64,000 bases of DNA from contig CM069433.1 in NCBI GenBank assembly GCA_035610365.1, positions 194,564,760-194,628,759 of the forward strand. The letters are read 5' to 3'. The DNA is from Aquatica leii. Lineage: Eukaryota > Arthropoda > Insecta > Coleoptera > Lampyridae. Under the pieces are notes generated by a model. It worked only from the letters and a program-made list of their open reading frames with translations. It did no database searches and was not told the DNA's origin. This document shows positions 35,101 to 48,000 of the stretch, one piece after another. The position numbers and the translations under genes are program-made. How positions within the stretch are numbered: the stretch's first letter is position 1; every line of letters begins with the position of its first letter.

Positions 35101-36169
35101 ATTAAGCTCAAGGTTCCATTAGTTCTACAGCTCTTCCCTCAAGATCAACTAGTTTGCAAGTTCTTAATTGTGTTTCGTTTTCTGTCTCTAATTGTTCTTT
35201 TCTCTTTGATCGGCGTCACAAGCGTCTTAAATGTTAGTTTCTCTTGGTTCTCTTCTTCTGATCTTGTAATTTGGTTGTTGAGTATGCCGTTGGCTTTTTC
35301 TTGGTTGTAGCAGGGGCTACCCAATTGTTTCTTCCATTTTGCTATACCAATATGTGATTTCTTTAGTTTTATTTCTCAACCATCTTAATTTAGAACAGAC
35401 TACATTATGTCTATTCGCTTAGTCAGTCACTGTGGTTTTAGTTTTTTTTAATTTTCGTTTTGGGTTTCCTATTACGCTTGTCGGAATTTAAATTTTGTAA
35501 ATAAACTTTCCGATTTGGGAAAGCAATTGCTACACATTCGTTCTACAACTAACTATTAATATCTTCTATTTTCTCTTTCTTTTCTATATGTTTTGGGTGC
35601 TTAGACAGGCATCGTAGCATGGTTTCTCTTTGCGTTCTTCTACGGAGTGAAGAGCAAATCAGACATTAACATCAAACCTTATCTTTCCTACTTTTCATTT
35701 CTTTCTTCTTTGATCTGTAGATTTTCTATGTGCTAGCCATTCTTTTTTCCTTCTTCTTCCTTTTTAAGGTTCGCAGTTTATTTCTTTTGGCAATTTTCCT
35801 CTTTAGTGTTCACTAAAACATTGCGTCTTATCTGTTTCTCTTTTTTCTAAGTTTCTTGGGCTTGGTTCATTTTAAGTTGTGTTTGGTTTAGAACTTGGGA
35901 TAGACTGCAACGGTTTCTCAGCATTTTTGATGTTGTTGATCATTGTTAAAATATTTCTTTTCTTTTTAGGTAACTGTAACTGTCTTTTGATTTTATTGTT
36001 ATGACCATTGGATTACTGACTCGTTCCTTTGCTTTAGGCAGCTCGACTGGCAATCAGAATCTTTTTGCTTGAGATTACTTCTTTGGTTTTCTTTTCTTAG
36101 ATCTTTAGGGTCAGTTTGGTTGCTTTGGTGGGAAGAATCTTATACCGCCGTAGAAGATTTTTTGACATA

Positions 36170-36560
36170 ACTAACATAGTTTTTATATCAATGATTCCAA
36201 GGCAATGGTTTGAAAAACGTACATAAAAATGTTAGCTACAACAGGAGATTGACGAGAATCCATAGCGGTACACAACTTGTTCGTAAAACTTAATACCAAA
36301 TTGGAAATAAGTAGATGATAAACATTTGTAAGGAGAAAAATCAAACTCAAAACTTTGCCATGGTGAGACAAAATCTGTTCGATAATAATAAACGAACTCT
36401 TTACTTTGGTAAAAAGTGGAGTGACATCAAAACTTACAAGAAGATCCTGGAGCGAATGCGCCAGTGGCGGTATGATATCGGTCATTTCGTTTCCGACATT
36501 CACCGCGAACCATTTTTTGTTCGATATCCGCTGCGGGTAGGTCGATGTCGTAGAAAATTT
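36170..36560 (-). pseudogene. Penelope-like element fragment: reverse transcriptase
   Basis: The minus-strand frame from 36503 reads HSLQDLLVSFDVTPLFTKV (palm motif A, SFDVxxLFT) and IIEQILSHHGK. Then, after a frameshift near 36310, it reads CLSSTYFQFGIKFYEQVV, and finally SPVVANIFMYVF with TIALESL (36240-36186), the motif B region. Motif A Asp is kept. No catalytic YVDD box is left. Confidence 0.7.
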
Positions 36561-38690
36561 GACCGTTCAATCAGTACTTTCCTTTTATTTAATTTTACGT
36601 CGTGGCTACTATTACGCTTTTACCAAATGGAATGGGTTTTGAGTTATATGTTTCCTCTGATATTTTTTAATCGTGGAAGAACCATAATATTGGAATTCTT
36701 AGGGAGACTTCAAGACTTGCGATTTCAAACTTTGCGAGTATGAACGAGAATTGGATTTAAGAAGTGGGCAGAAAAGATATCTTACAGAAGACTAGACACC
36801 ATAGAAAATGTCTTTTTTAAGAATGCGTTTATGAGTAACAGCAAAAAAAATAAATAATCGCGCATATTCGAAGTATTTTTAGTGCATAACTATTCGCACG
36901 TAGTAATAAAGAATACTCCTATTGTAATATACAAATTTAGATCATTACTACCAAATTAATCTATGTTTATTTCATTTCTTTAACTTGAACTGATGAGGTT
37001 CAATTTTTATGGCTGGATTATGGCTAACTTTGCGATGGTGATATAAATTATGTAACAGTAACGGTTTTTAGAACCGCATTAAGAATTCTAAAGGTTAGTT
37101 CAAATCAAAGCGCGGTGTTATGAAAGTTCAAATATTTAAAATTACATTCGAAAGATAAAGTTGCTTCAAAAATTTAAAATATGTTTCACGTCCAGAACCA
37201 AATCAAATTCAGTAACTTTAAGTTCGTACGTATGTTTACAGCAGTTGTAATCCACACTCTAAATTCCAATCGAAATTTATCTATTACTGGCGTTGAAGTT
37301 AAGAATCAACAAGAATTTCAAAACATGGTTGTCCATAACTTTCTCCTTGCGACAAACACGTCAAGGTACCAATTAATGTCCGTGTCCAAATTGAAACGTC
37401 TTTCTCTTGTCGCCAACGAAAAAAAAATCTTTCGCGTGACAAAACACGACTTTAATTAAAAATAATCGATTACAAATTGTGCAACAAAAGTTTGTTTATT
37501 GTTTTCTAATTTCCCCACGTTTATGCATGAAACATAACCTTGACCTCATTCTTATCTTAAGTTAAGCGTATTGTCATTAAACAAACAGCAGATAAAGAAC
37601 GCGATTAAAAACTTTGTGGCGCGAATCGCATATTAAAACGAAATAATTATAGTGAATAGCCGAAATCGATTTTTTCACATAACAAAAAACAAACGGGAAC
37701 AGCTAAAGTTGAATAAACGCGTAATGAAAGATTTATTAAACCGACAAGAACGCGAAACGTGGATGCAAGGGAGATTTAAACAAGGGAATTCCTCGTGCCA
37801 TAACAAACGAGAATGATAAAACTGGCGAAATTGGATTCAACAAGGTTTAACCAGGAGAGAAAAACGCCCTCCTTCTCGACGTTGTTGAACGAAATTAATC
37901 AAGCGAATTCGTTTGAATAAAGCACTAGCGAATAAAATAATAAAAATAGATTTATTAATATACACGAACGAGCCCTTGTAAACAGCTCGCAATCGACTGC
38001 TATTTCGAATACTGACGTAATTCCAATATTTTGCACCAAAAGTAGCGTTCAAAAACTTTTAACCTTTAACCAATAAACAACGTTAATTTATTCAAATTGC
38101 ATTCGCATAAATAAAAGGCTCGAGAAAAAACGATCAAACAACTTTTATCGCAATTTCGACCATTAGCGCCTCAATGTTTTCTATCGTTTATTGCAAAATG
38201 TTTGCTTGTAACGACATATCGATTATAGTACGATTTTGGTTACAAAAGCCTGCGCAGGCGCTTTCAAGTTGGACGTAATACTATTACCGTTTATCTTATT
38301 GTGATAGTGCTGTTATAATAATTACGAAAGAAATTTAACCGGACAATTACACATAATCGTTTGCGAATAAAGGACATTTAGCAAAAATGATCAACCATCG
38401 AAACGAACTAACATCTGCTGGATTAAATGATTAAGACTAAATCACGTACACAAAAAAAAATATTTTTGTCGACAAATTTATCATTACTTTGTAAACGACA
38501 TACTAATTGTCCAATTACGAATTCATGTCCATTACGATTGAAGTAATTAGTACATGAATGTAAGATTGAAAGTTTTATTAAAAACGATTGAATAAGCTGC
38601 TTTCATAGACTCTTCGAATGAATCCCAATAGAGTAGCTAATCAAAACTATCTCATCTGAAACGGATATTGATTTATGAGCTGAATTGTAA
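36561..38690. other. AT-rich unique-looking region, no gene seen
   Basis: Frames up to 92 codons (37181-37456) without recognisable domains or splice context; no shared repeats noticed. Confidence 0.45.
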
Positions 38691-39689
38691 CTTACTTTGC
38701 GAGTCTATATATATATAAAATGTAACAAAGTGACTAATCAGTCTTGGCAAACTTTTATCTTTCTTACATCATTTCTGCGTTCCTCAAAATCCACACGATC
38801 TTTTTTAAAAACACTCTCAATCGTGTTTTATCTTCATCTTGAGTTGGCTAACACCTTATCCCCAATTAGAATCTGTCATTACTGACAGTGTGAAAACACA
38901 CTAAGGTGAAGTACCAAACGCAAATCAGGCAGACTTACTAGAATCTGTTATATGCCACGGGACATTCATGTAGGTATTCATCGTTATCTACATCCATGAT
39001 TTAAAAACTACTTCCGAACCCAGTCCAAAATTGGCATTACTACACTACATCCCAAGGTTACAGGTAAGATGACTTTTTCGTAAGAATGGCATCAAACCTC
39101 TAAGATTCTTCAGTCTCCTAAAGACAAAATCCTAACAGCTTCATCTCAAAGTGTTACCAAAGTTAGCTAGAAGAATTGTTTCATGAGCATACTGCAAAAA
39201 AGTAACGAATTGTATTCATCCCTTACTGACCAAAATTACGTCACTGAGCAGTGAGATAGCAGCTGAAAAGCTACTAAAGTTTCTTAGTCAGTTAGCATCT
39301 AACTTTCGTCATAACGAATATTCAGTTTTCTTAATTTTAGTCACCATGCCAAAGATCATCTTCACATGATCCACTCTGGTAAATTATGTTTTAGAATACT
39401 CTAATACAGTCAAATCACCAAGTCAACTAATTTTTTAGATCATCTTAACACCTTGACCACGCAACAGAAGCATGTTGTACGACATCCCAGACCTCCCATC
39501 CGCCAGTCGTCCACACACTCAAAACCAAGTCCGTGTCAATGAACGCCCAAGCCAAATGTCTCTCTTACGCTCCCCTTCTTCACCCACACGCATGACAATG
39601 ATACCTCAGTATCCCAGCCCTCTTCCATTAATGAGTTTCGTCCACCTCCTCTTCCCTTGTACTTTTTAGTAATTACTAAAAATTCGTCG
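38691..39689 (+). other. Possible upstream part of the non-LTR relic at 39690; nothing firm
   Basis: The composition (C-rich runs such as 39490-39650) is more like the following retroelement than the flanking AT-rich DNA, and it ends where endonuclease homology starts. It may be the decayed ORF1 region, but no motif proves this. Confidence 0.3.
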
Positions 39690-40760
39690 AAAATAAAAAA
39701 CAAAAAAGTTATTGTAACCCCACATTAATATTCTTGCCAATAAATTCGATCTTCTAGAAAGCTTTTTAAATGATAATCCCTGTGATGTATTAATCCTCAC
39801 TGAACACAATCAAAGATAATTCCAACTAACACAATAAGAATAGAACCATAGCGAAAACTCTACTGACCGCCTTTGCATTATTTTCTCCACTACGATTCCT
39901 TCCAGTTTTTCTGATGCAGTCTCCATAGTTGAAGTTACAACATCTCTTGTAAAATTTGGCTTCCAACTTATATATATCTCCCGCTGTCTCGCCTTATAAA
40001 ACTATCTTTACTCTTTGGTATTTTTAATTCATCACTGAAACACCCCAAAAAAAGTTCTCCAAGCAACTAACGCCCTGTTAGTATACTTTCCTCAGATTCC
40101 TCAATTTCTTGGAATATGGCCATCCAGTTCTTGGTATTGTTTGACCCCTCGAAGGATTTTGATCGGGGCTGACCATTTGATTATCCTAAACAAAGTGAAA
40201 CAAATAGGCATGCTGGAACCAGCTTTTGAGTGGTTCAAATCATATCCCCACGATAGGTTTTGCTCTTACTACTTCTTATGGTGACGCTGTTTCTGGTCCT
40301 TTGGCGGTAGAGTGTGCAGTCCCACAAGCAAGTAGATTAGGCCCCATATTATTTTTAACTATGATGAACGATCTTCAAAATTTTGTAGTTACATACTCCA
40401 GTTACTTCCACTTCCAGTTTACTATGCGGACGATCTTACTATTATGATATGTCCCACGTTGAATCGTCGAAATGTGTGTGAAGGTTCTTGCTTCAACGAG
40501 ACACAACAAGTTACAGCTAAATTGCGACAAAACCTGTTTTATCTTGTTTGACGCCATAATCACTTCTGATAATTGTCCAAAATTTCTTTCACTTGGATGT
40601 TTCAGAGATATTCCTCTCCAATTCAGCGTTAAGATTCTTAGACTCCGGTTAGAATGTCTCATGTTCATAAGAAACACGCCTCACGTGTTCCGTTCCGTAA
40701 CCGTAACGCAATCAGTCACCTTAACCATTTATATACGGAGAACTCTCTGCTTAAGTCACT
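39690..40760 (+). pseudogene. CR1/Jockey-group non-LTR retrotransposon fragment (endonuclease and RT pieces)
   Basis: At 39727-39812 NILANKFDLLESFLNDNPCD and VLILTEHNQ form the start of an endonuclease with the catalytic Glu in TEH. A deletion then leads to the RT. VLFDPSKDFDR (motif A, 40133-40168) is followed by ADHLIILNKVKQIGMLEPAF, EWFKSY, then AVPQASRLGPILFLTMMNDL (motif B, degraded PQGSVLGPLLF, 40318-40377) and YYADDLTIM (catalytic YADD kept, 40420-40447). Later ISLQLNCDKTCF-like residues follow (about 40505). At least four frameshifts. Confidence 0.7.
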
Positions 40761-41669
40761 TCTATAGAGTTTAGAATATACCTAACTCTTTAGTTTTCGG
40801 TTATATTCTTAGTTGCTTTATTGAAATGTATCGCATTGAGCAAAACTTTGGTTATAACTTGAGCACGATCTAACCCTGAAAGAAGATTTCTTGCGTTTAG
40901 ACTTTTTGTTCATGATCAACGACCATAGTGTTTGATAGTATCAAGGTAAAGTTTTATCTATTGCTAAATATAGTTAATAAACATAATCGAATCATAGTAT
41001 AAAGTTTACTGATAACGAGATAAGAAATCTAAAACTAACGGGTGGAGGGTACATTCTATCTTAATCGAAATTTTGTTTTAATATTAATTTAAAAAAATTC
41101 AGGCATAAACGTTACATTCGGGCGTATCTTACACCGAGAGAAACTGCGCAAGTAAAATTTTGAAACAGCTTTAAAAGTCTACCTTCTCAAAATTTTTTGG
41201 ATTAAGACCTTGTGTCTGGTCAAAAGAGTTATCAAACACTAATTTTAAATCACGCAAAAAAGCTCTTCAAAACGCTGTTGTGAGAACAACAGGAACCCCT
41301 CCGATCCTAGAAATCCTAGAACCCTTGGACATTTTTCGTAAACTAACTAACAACTATTTCAACAGACTTACGATAACCTCCTAGTCTGCAAAACTATGTA
41401 ATTGGTGTTTCAGAGGGTGACAGATAAGCTGTCAGGATGATGACTGTGATGGGAGTTTCAAAATCCCTCTTCCCCGAAGACTGCGAACAAGACAAAAACA
41501 ACCCTTATGAAAGACCGTCTACGGCTAAATCGAATGATTAAGACAAGAAGCGACTTAGATGCAAAATCAAAACTATACCTAAACATTCCGACAAAGGAAC
41601 TGTCAGCAACAAACTAACAGCAGACAACTGGATCCGCAATAACAACCCATCGAAACACCGTTCTGATCC
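40761..41669. other. No gene seen
   Basis: Heavily stopped in all frames. The section 41400-41660 is less AT-rich and may be another retroelement scrap, but no motif identifies it. Confidence 0.4.
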
Positions 41670-42388
41670 GTACAGTGTGGGCATCGTAAGGTAGTCTCCC
41701 TTTTCGTTCGTCTACGGAGAAGAGAACCAATCTGACAATTACATCAAACCTTATCTTTCCCTATATTTATCTTTCCTACTTTCCGTTTCTTTCTTCTTAG
41801 ATCTAGAGCTTTTCTATGTGCTAACCATTCTTCTTTCTTCTAATTCTCTTTACGGTTCGTCTCTTGAGCTGTTGGTTGCGCACCGTAAAGTGGTTACTTT
41901 TTTCGTTCCTGAAGAACCAATCAAACATTTACAACAAGCCTTTTCATTCTCAGTCTTTTCTGTATCTTTATTTGTTTCTTCTTCTGTTATTTGATTGATT
42001 GATCACCGCATGCTACATCTCTTGTTTTCTTCTCGTTCGTTGTTGAAGGTTCACTTTTTGGCCGTTTGGTTGAGAACCGTAGTCATCCATTTCGTTTCTC
42101 TTTCTTTTCTTTTTTTGGTAACGTTTCTCTTTAGCGTTCACTGTAACATTGCTTCTGCTCTTTTACTTTTCTTTCTAAGTTTCTTCTTTCTCTTGTTTGA
42201 TTAGGCTTAGTTGGTTTCGTTGTGCTTGGTTTGGAACTTGGAATAGACTGCAAGGTTATTTCTTGTATGCTACGTACTTCCGCTTAGCCGGCATATTTGA
42301 TTTATTCCAATATGTTCTTCTTTTAGGTTCCATTGTGACATTTAAACATGACGAAGATTAGCGATGTTCGGTTGGAAAGTGATGTTTT
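41670..42388 (+). repeat. LTR-derived repeat family fragment, interrupted by the element at 42389
   Basis: The fragment carries the family landmarks in the usual order: GGGCATCGTAAGG and CTACGG (41671-41720), ATCAAACCTTATCTTTCC (41744), TTTTCTATGTGCTAACCATT (41811), GCTTGGTTTGGAACTTGG (42224), TAGACTGCAA (42246). It stops at 42388 and resumes at 43852-43945 (TTATTT, TTCTTTTGGTTTCGTT, GCGGATGG, TTTTACTTTGATTAGT), which corresponds to the following part of the 550-bp unit (for example 24280-24340). Confidence 0.75.
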
Positions 42389-43851
42389 CGAGGGGTCTAT
42401 CACACAAAAAAAAATGTACACCTATTGCCGTATTCGGCAATAAAATGTACGTATTTCCTATTGCTGATATTACTGCAGTAATTTCCTAACTATTGCCGAA
42501 ATTTCCTCAAAATTGCTGTTATTGCCTAATTATTACCGTTATTGCTGTAAATTTTCGTATTCTTCAAGATATTGCTCTCATTGCCCAAACTTTAAAATGG
42601 GAGAGATTTACACGGATTTACAAGAATCCAATGACAACTTAATTTTTGACTTACATAAGAAACTTTTGGGTGCCTTATCTATAAAAAAAACTGCAAAATG
42701 TTGTTTTAGTAATAATATGAAGATTAAAACCAAATGTAGGTTTCTGACATTATTACAACAATTACATACATATAGGTACATTCCGAGGTACATTCTCATT
42801 TGTTACTCGGTTGGCCGGTTTATAGAACGTCAATTAAAAAGTTAATTGCATGATAACGTTTTAACATCGCATTGGCTGGATTTGGTTATGGTGTCCTTCA
42901 TTAAAATTTATTTTCTATAAAATATTAAATTAAGCTTCTATAAACTGGCCGACTGGCCCTATTTATGTACCTATACATATTGCATTTGCCAATACTATAT
43001 GATCTACAATTACTACAACAGACTCTTCGCGTAAAGGAAATGCTTTTGAACATTTGACACTAAACACAAAAACATTTCCATCACGGAAGTAAGTAACATC
43101 TCAACTTTACTTTCCTCTGTCGCGGTGAAACACCCTGAATGTACTTTTATTTTACTGGGTAACGTCCACAACCAACCCTAACTGGAAATTTTAATAATCG
43201 TCCATCAGCTCTTTACAATTTATAATTTGTTATGAAAAAATAGTTTACTTTGTCATAGTAGTTAGTACTTACCCATGTTTGCACAAGATTGTTAAGATAT
43301 TTTGTATTCCGCGCTTATACGAATCTTGTACATGCGCTGTAATTAGTAGGTGTAGTACAGTGCATGTAGTAGCCAGAGTAACAAGTATATTGTTTTATTT
43401 CTTAAATGTGTTTGCCTTTACTATAAACAAGCACCCTACAACTCTGCAATTCCCTCCAACAAAGATAACTTGCTATATAATTAACCTATAACGCGTGAAG
43501 TCCCATGCACAAACATAAATTAACAAAGATTGGTACAAATGAACAAGTTATAATACGAAATGCAAAGTTGTGAAATATCTGTTCTGCACACTGCATATGC
43601 GTGAACCGCGGGAAGAGTAGGAGGGGAAAATGACCTTCAATGTAGCACAATTAATCAGGGAAATATTGCCTTTATTTCCCAAAATTTCCTAACAATTGCC
43701 TAATATTACCGCATATTGCCGTATATTGTCGCAAATTGCACAGTACTGCTTCTATTTCTTTTACTGCTGGTTATTGCCGCTATATTGCTTTTTTATTGCC
43801 GCTTATTTCCGAAAATATGTACACCTATTACCGAGGATGATAGACCCCTCG
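42389..43851. mobile_element. 1463-bp TIR element with 8-bp target duplication, superfamily unknown
   Basis: The ends are a perfect 14-bp inverted repeat, CGAGGGGTCTATCA at 42389-42402 and its complement at 43838-43851. Flanking GATGTTTT at 42381-42388 and 43852-43859 is an exact 8-bp target-site duplication. The host repeat is continuous across the insertion when compared with the uninterrupted paralogues at 23.7, 24.2 and 24.8 kb. Both subterminal regions (42417-42585 and 43655-43835) are packed with TATTGCCG and ATTTCC motifs, running in the same direction at the two ends, and both ends contain TGTACACCTATTxCCG. No transposase motif was found; a 110-codon frame (42513-42842) mostly covers repeat and AT-rich DNA. 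The TSD length fits hAT, P or a few other superfamilies. Confidence 0.8.
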
Positions 43852-43945
43852 GATGTTTTCTTATTTACCCGTACTTCTTTTGGTTTCGTTATGTTATGCG
43901 GATGGTATTTTACTTTGATTAGTACAGTTATGTTGTGTTTAGCTT

Positions 43946-44530
43946 TATGTTTATCTTTATTTGCTCACTTATGTGTTGCAAAAGTGATTCGTGTTTCCCC
44001 TATTTACAATTTTACCCCTTTTTTTGCATTTACATTTATATACTTTTTGCATTTATTTACACTTCTTTCTCTTTTCATTTTTCCTCCTCTCCTCTTAGCT
44101 GTTTCCTGCTTCTCCATACTTCTTCCATCCACTGCGCTCCTATTCCGCGTTCTTCTAAGATTTCCTCTACTTTCCTAACCTCTTATCTTAACGCCCTGCA
44201 TTTATTCGTCATGTGTTTAAGGTCCTCCGTCTCTTCTTGCATATAATTTGTATGTCGTGCTTAATAATGTCACCCCTCTGTAATTTTTCACTTGCTTTCT
44301 GATGTGTCTCTCCGGAAATCTTTCCCCTTTCCATACTTTATTTACTATTTCCGCCATCCTTTTTGCTACATCTTCTCCTGTCGCATTCCTTTTTTACCTT
44401 CTTTATTGCCTCTATTACTTCGTCTTCGTTTATTCTAACTATTTATCTCTATGTCCTTCTCCCAGTCTTACTATTGCTTCTTTTCTTTGCCTGAGAAGGT
44501 CGTTTCTGATTTTATTCTCTCTTCTGCATG
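43946..44530 (-). pseudogene. Minus-strand non-LTR retrotransposon fragment: reverse transcriptase entry
   Basis: Read from about 44390 down: NATGEDVAKRMAEIVNKVWK, GERFPERHI, then VKNYRGVTLLSTTYKLYARR (44285-44225), the well-known RT block 0-1 phrase (ENYRGVTLLxTxYKIYA) of insect non-LTR elements. The remainder is Lys/Arg/Glu-rich and decayed. Plus-strand hydrophobic frames at 43696-44535 are shadows of it. Probably the same family as 16011-18061. Confidence 0.7.
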
Positions 44531-45070
44531 TTTAAGAGACCCTTGGGCAAGAGTTTACAAAATTCCTTGTTCCTGTGGATTAAGTTATATAAGACAGACG
44601 GGACGCTCTATTGAAGTTAGAGTAAAAGAACATATGGCTGACTGCAGAGTTACAAAATCAGCAGTGGCAGAACACGTGCGGAACTAAGGACACTCGCTAA
44701 ACTTTGACCAAAGTAAAGTGTTGGCTAGAACTCCTTTCTACTTTCCCAGACTAATCCGCGAAGCTGTGGAAATAGAAAAAATCCATGTAATATGAACCGA
44801 GAAGACAGTTTAAGACTCAACAAATCTTGGCTACCAGTATTACATTTTCTAAGACAAAGATCAACCTTTTTGACAAGGACAGAAACACTTACTCCGAGTA
44901 ATAACGAAACGGAAAGATAAGGTCCGTTAATTACGCAAATCGCTATTGATATAAATATCGTCACTTACACTTTTTTCCTTCAGTGACATTTACCACGCTG
45001 AAGATGCAAGCTGCAATGTCTTGCGAAACGTCAGTTTCTTTGGGTTCACGAACGACAATACTGCAAAGAC
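44531..45070 (+). pseudogene. Penelope-like element fragment: GIY-YIG endonuclease and 3' tail
   Basis: The frame reads RVYKIPCSCGLSYIRQTGRS (44550-44612) and IEVRVKEHMADCRVTKSAVA with EHVRN (44613-44687), then after a stop NFDQ and VLARTPFYFPRLIREAVEIE. The CxC pair ahead of the YIxQTGR block marks the linker typical of Penelope-like endonucleases. The tail at 44985-45045 holds the GAAGATGCAAGCTGCAATG and GCGAAACGTCAG phrase found at the 3' end of such elements. Active-site Tyr of YIG is kept (SYIRQ), the Gly is changed to Arg. Confidence 0.8.
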
Positions 45071-48000
45071 CAAGTTCTACTTCTTGTTTTGGCTCTCAAT
45101 GAGAGACTAGGACCAAGCCTAAGTGTGGGTGTTTAACTACGACGCGGTCTAAGCCGAAAGTCGCTTTTAATCATAATACGCCAAGTTTAATAGTATATTA
45201 TGTTGATTAAACTGTAACCCGTAATTCGAGAGATCAATTATTTTTATAGTTATGTTTTGACAACTACATAATTTCATTAAAATTTAATATAGACAAAATT
45301 AAAATTGTTTTCGTTTTTAGCAATAACAAAATACAAGTTTATTTTTGTTTTTAAAAAATTCGTTGAGGTAATTCTAGATAATCGCTCAGATCGATGATAC
45401 AGCGTGATCAATCTCGAGTGTCAGTCACGTGACTAAAATTTTCGGATGAGTGCATCTAACTCAAAGGTCACTTTTTAGATGCGCTACAGGTGCGAAGTTC
45501 GATTCGATATATAATTTGATAATACAGAAAACCAAAAGAACAATGAACTCATAAAGATATTACCAATTAGGATTTTCCATCATAAAAAAAATATTTGCGA
45601 TAACTAATGTTTAGATAGCACGAAAAATCGAAAATCTAAAGTATACCAACACCCATAAAAAGTAAGTTGTTGCTTTCTTGATCGAAGCGAAATGAACCAG
45701 GTAGTAAATATTGTTTATCTTGTCTTATGGTTCCAATTAAAACGTAACGGTTCACGTAAAATTCAATCAAATCTTGACCTGAGACATTCCGACCACAAGA
45801 AAAATAGGATACGGATGTATTTCAACCTGTTTCTATTTGAATTTGTTATCAAAATGGCATTTTAAGTCGTACATAATCCGGGTAGAAACGTTTTAAAATT
45901 AATTTCGACGAAACAATAAAAAGACGTCGTCCTTTCCGGGGAAAAAACCTTCGGATTGTTAGTGTTCCACGTATGTGGCGGTAGTCGCATTCTAAATTTA
46001 TTACGTTTTTTCTTCGACATTCTTTAAACAAGAAAAACATGACGTGGGTCAATTGTGGCTCACGGAGCTCTATTCCATAAAAATTACATTAACTTATGCA
46101 AACGACTTCTGCATTTACACATTTAGAAAGGTCAAGTTACTTCATTCTAGTCAGGTAATAAAACCCCGTTACTGAAACGGAATAATCAGTATGTACACGC
46201 ATATGTACGTTGCGGTTAATTAAATAAAAAAAAATAAGACAAGAACCTCGCCGATTTCTACTCGAAAAACTTTCTGCAACAAGTGTACCTGTTGAGAGAG
46301 TTGTAAAAGTGAAAGTGGATAAAAAACGTGTCGAGTACTTCATAACGCAAATAGTAGGTGAAAATAATAAAGACGCACAATTAAAAATTTCAATGTAGAA
46401 AAATGTGTCATGGGATAAAAGCTCACTACCTGTTTCGAACATTTTTAACAATAAATAAAGTTTATTTCTACACTGGGGGTTGTTTTGGGATACAATTGAC
46501 CAGGTGAACATTGCCGGATTCAATCAATTGTTAGGGTGAACTACTATTATACCCGTACCTGTTCCTTTTGACAGGTACTAAACGCCAGGTGGTTTTGGAA
46601 GTTACTGAATTTAAAACGTCAATTTATGTCAAACGATTTTCAGTAACCATAATCGTTTTCTTAAATTTAAAAAATCGGGGCCTCAAAGTATTTACAAAAA
46701 AATTTTAAAAACGTCTGAGCCGGTTCTGGTCACACACATATAAGGAAATAGTCAAAAAGATACACAAATTGAAAGAAAATGGGATTTGAAATTATTTATT
46801 AAATTTAATTTATACAGAAAGTTAAATCAAAATGGAGTTGAGAAGTTGTCTCATCAATTTCGTAAATTTACAAGTTTGGTTATATTTTCTTAGTCCCAAG
46901 CGTACTTGTAACGTAACATGTACATCAAGTAAATATTGCAGAGGGATGCGAAAATCGATACAAGAAAATGGAGTTTCTATTGAAACGGGCAAAAGAGGGT
47001 AGTTTTTTCAAACTTTTTTACAAGACTTTACCGAAGATGGATGAGACGACTTTAACGTTCATGAAAAATACGAACAAGTTAAAACGATGACAAAATTGTA
47101 AAACTTTTTTTTTTATATTTTCACGCGGTTATTTTGCTTTTTTGTTTCAACCAAGACTTAAATTGGTATAACTTCCAAATAAAATCTTTTTATACCGTCG
47201 AGAATTACGATATCGTGTTAATCCAACGTTTGACTAAACTTTTTTCCATAATGAAACACGAAACTTTTTATTCCCTCTTCAATTGTGCAGTGAATAGGCG
47301 TGTAACAACTTCATCACATCCTATTTATGATTGTAATTATTTTAAGCTACACCACCATTGATTTCGGTTCGAAGGACCCAAGCTTTACATAAAAGTAATT
47401 TCACTTAAATGTTGTGATTCCTCCTCCGAATAAATCGCCCTTGACGCATAACAACACGGTTGTCTAGAGGAAGTACTTCATGCCGCTAATTGAACGTATT
47501 CGTTTTCTACATTTACAACTACGACATGTGGAAATATTCAAGCATTCAAGTCGGTCGTTTGAAAGTGGGACAGAATGCGTTTCTCCATCGGGGCATTGGC
47601 TTTGCTCATTCGATCTAAATCTGTGGACCGACTACTATTATACGTGATAGTTGGCCGTGGCCTGGCATTAAACATAGCGACAAGTCCCTACTCGCACTTT
47701 TACTTCATATTTCATCGCAATTAACTTATGTAAATTTTATTCATAAACGCTAAATAGAACAAACACCTAACTTTGTGTATTTGACCTTCGTTATCATCAC
47801 AATTCATTAACCATAAATAACTATTTCATTGGAAATTTATTTTATTTTTATCGTCTAGATAACAATCGCTAATTTAATGTCGAAATTTGATTGCGAGACG
47901 TTTAGAAATGTACATCTCCATCTGACGTTTAAATTAACAAGAAACACAGTTGGCCGTGAAAAAAAAATGAAGTTTATGGCTACTTTACCACCATTGACAA

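Larger units (their letters stand above)
34150..36150 (+). mobile_element. LTR-retrotransposon relic, sister of 20460-22250
   Basis: A Lys-type primer binding site at 34334 is followed by decayed internal sequence, an integrase zinc-finger block (34815-35100), the GGCGTCACAAGCGTC landmark (35210), the CATCGTAGCATGG...ATCAAACCTTATCTTTCC block (35608-35690), and the CAGCATTTTTGATGTTGT landmark (35924). Retroelement order and the primer site support an LTR element. The left LTR boundary and any right LTR are not resolved. Confidence 0.55.

Noticed and set aside
42513-42845. 110-codon frame as a possible transposase of the TIR element
   Set aside because: The first third translates subterminal repeats and the rest shows no transposase motif.
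43696-44535. Plus-strand hydrophobic frames of 68-160 codons
   Set aside because: The first covers the repeat-filled end of the TIR element; the others oppose minus-strand RT motifs (NYRGVTLLSTTYKLYA). No membrane protein is supported.
46137-46523. 128-codon minus-strand frame
   Set aside because: No domain, no codon-use contrast, no splice partners; length can arise by chance in stretches of this size.
47360-47385. tRNA B-box-like sequence (GGTTCGAAGG)
   Set aside because: The closing CC is missing and no A box or cloverleaf could be built around it.
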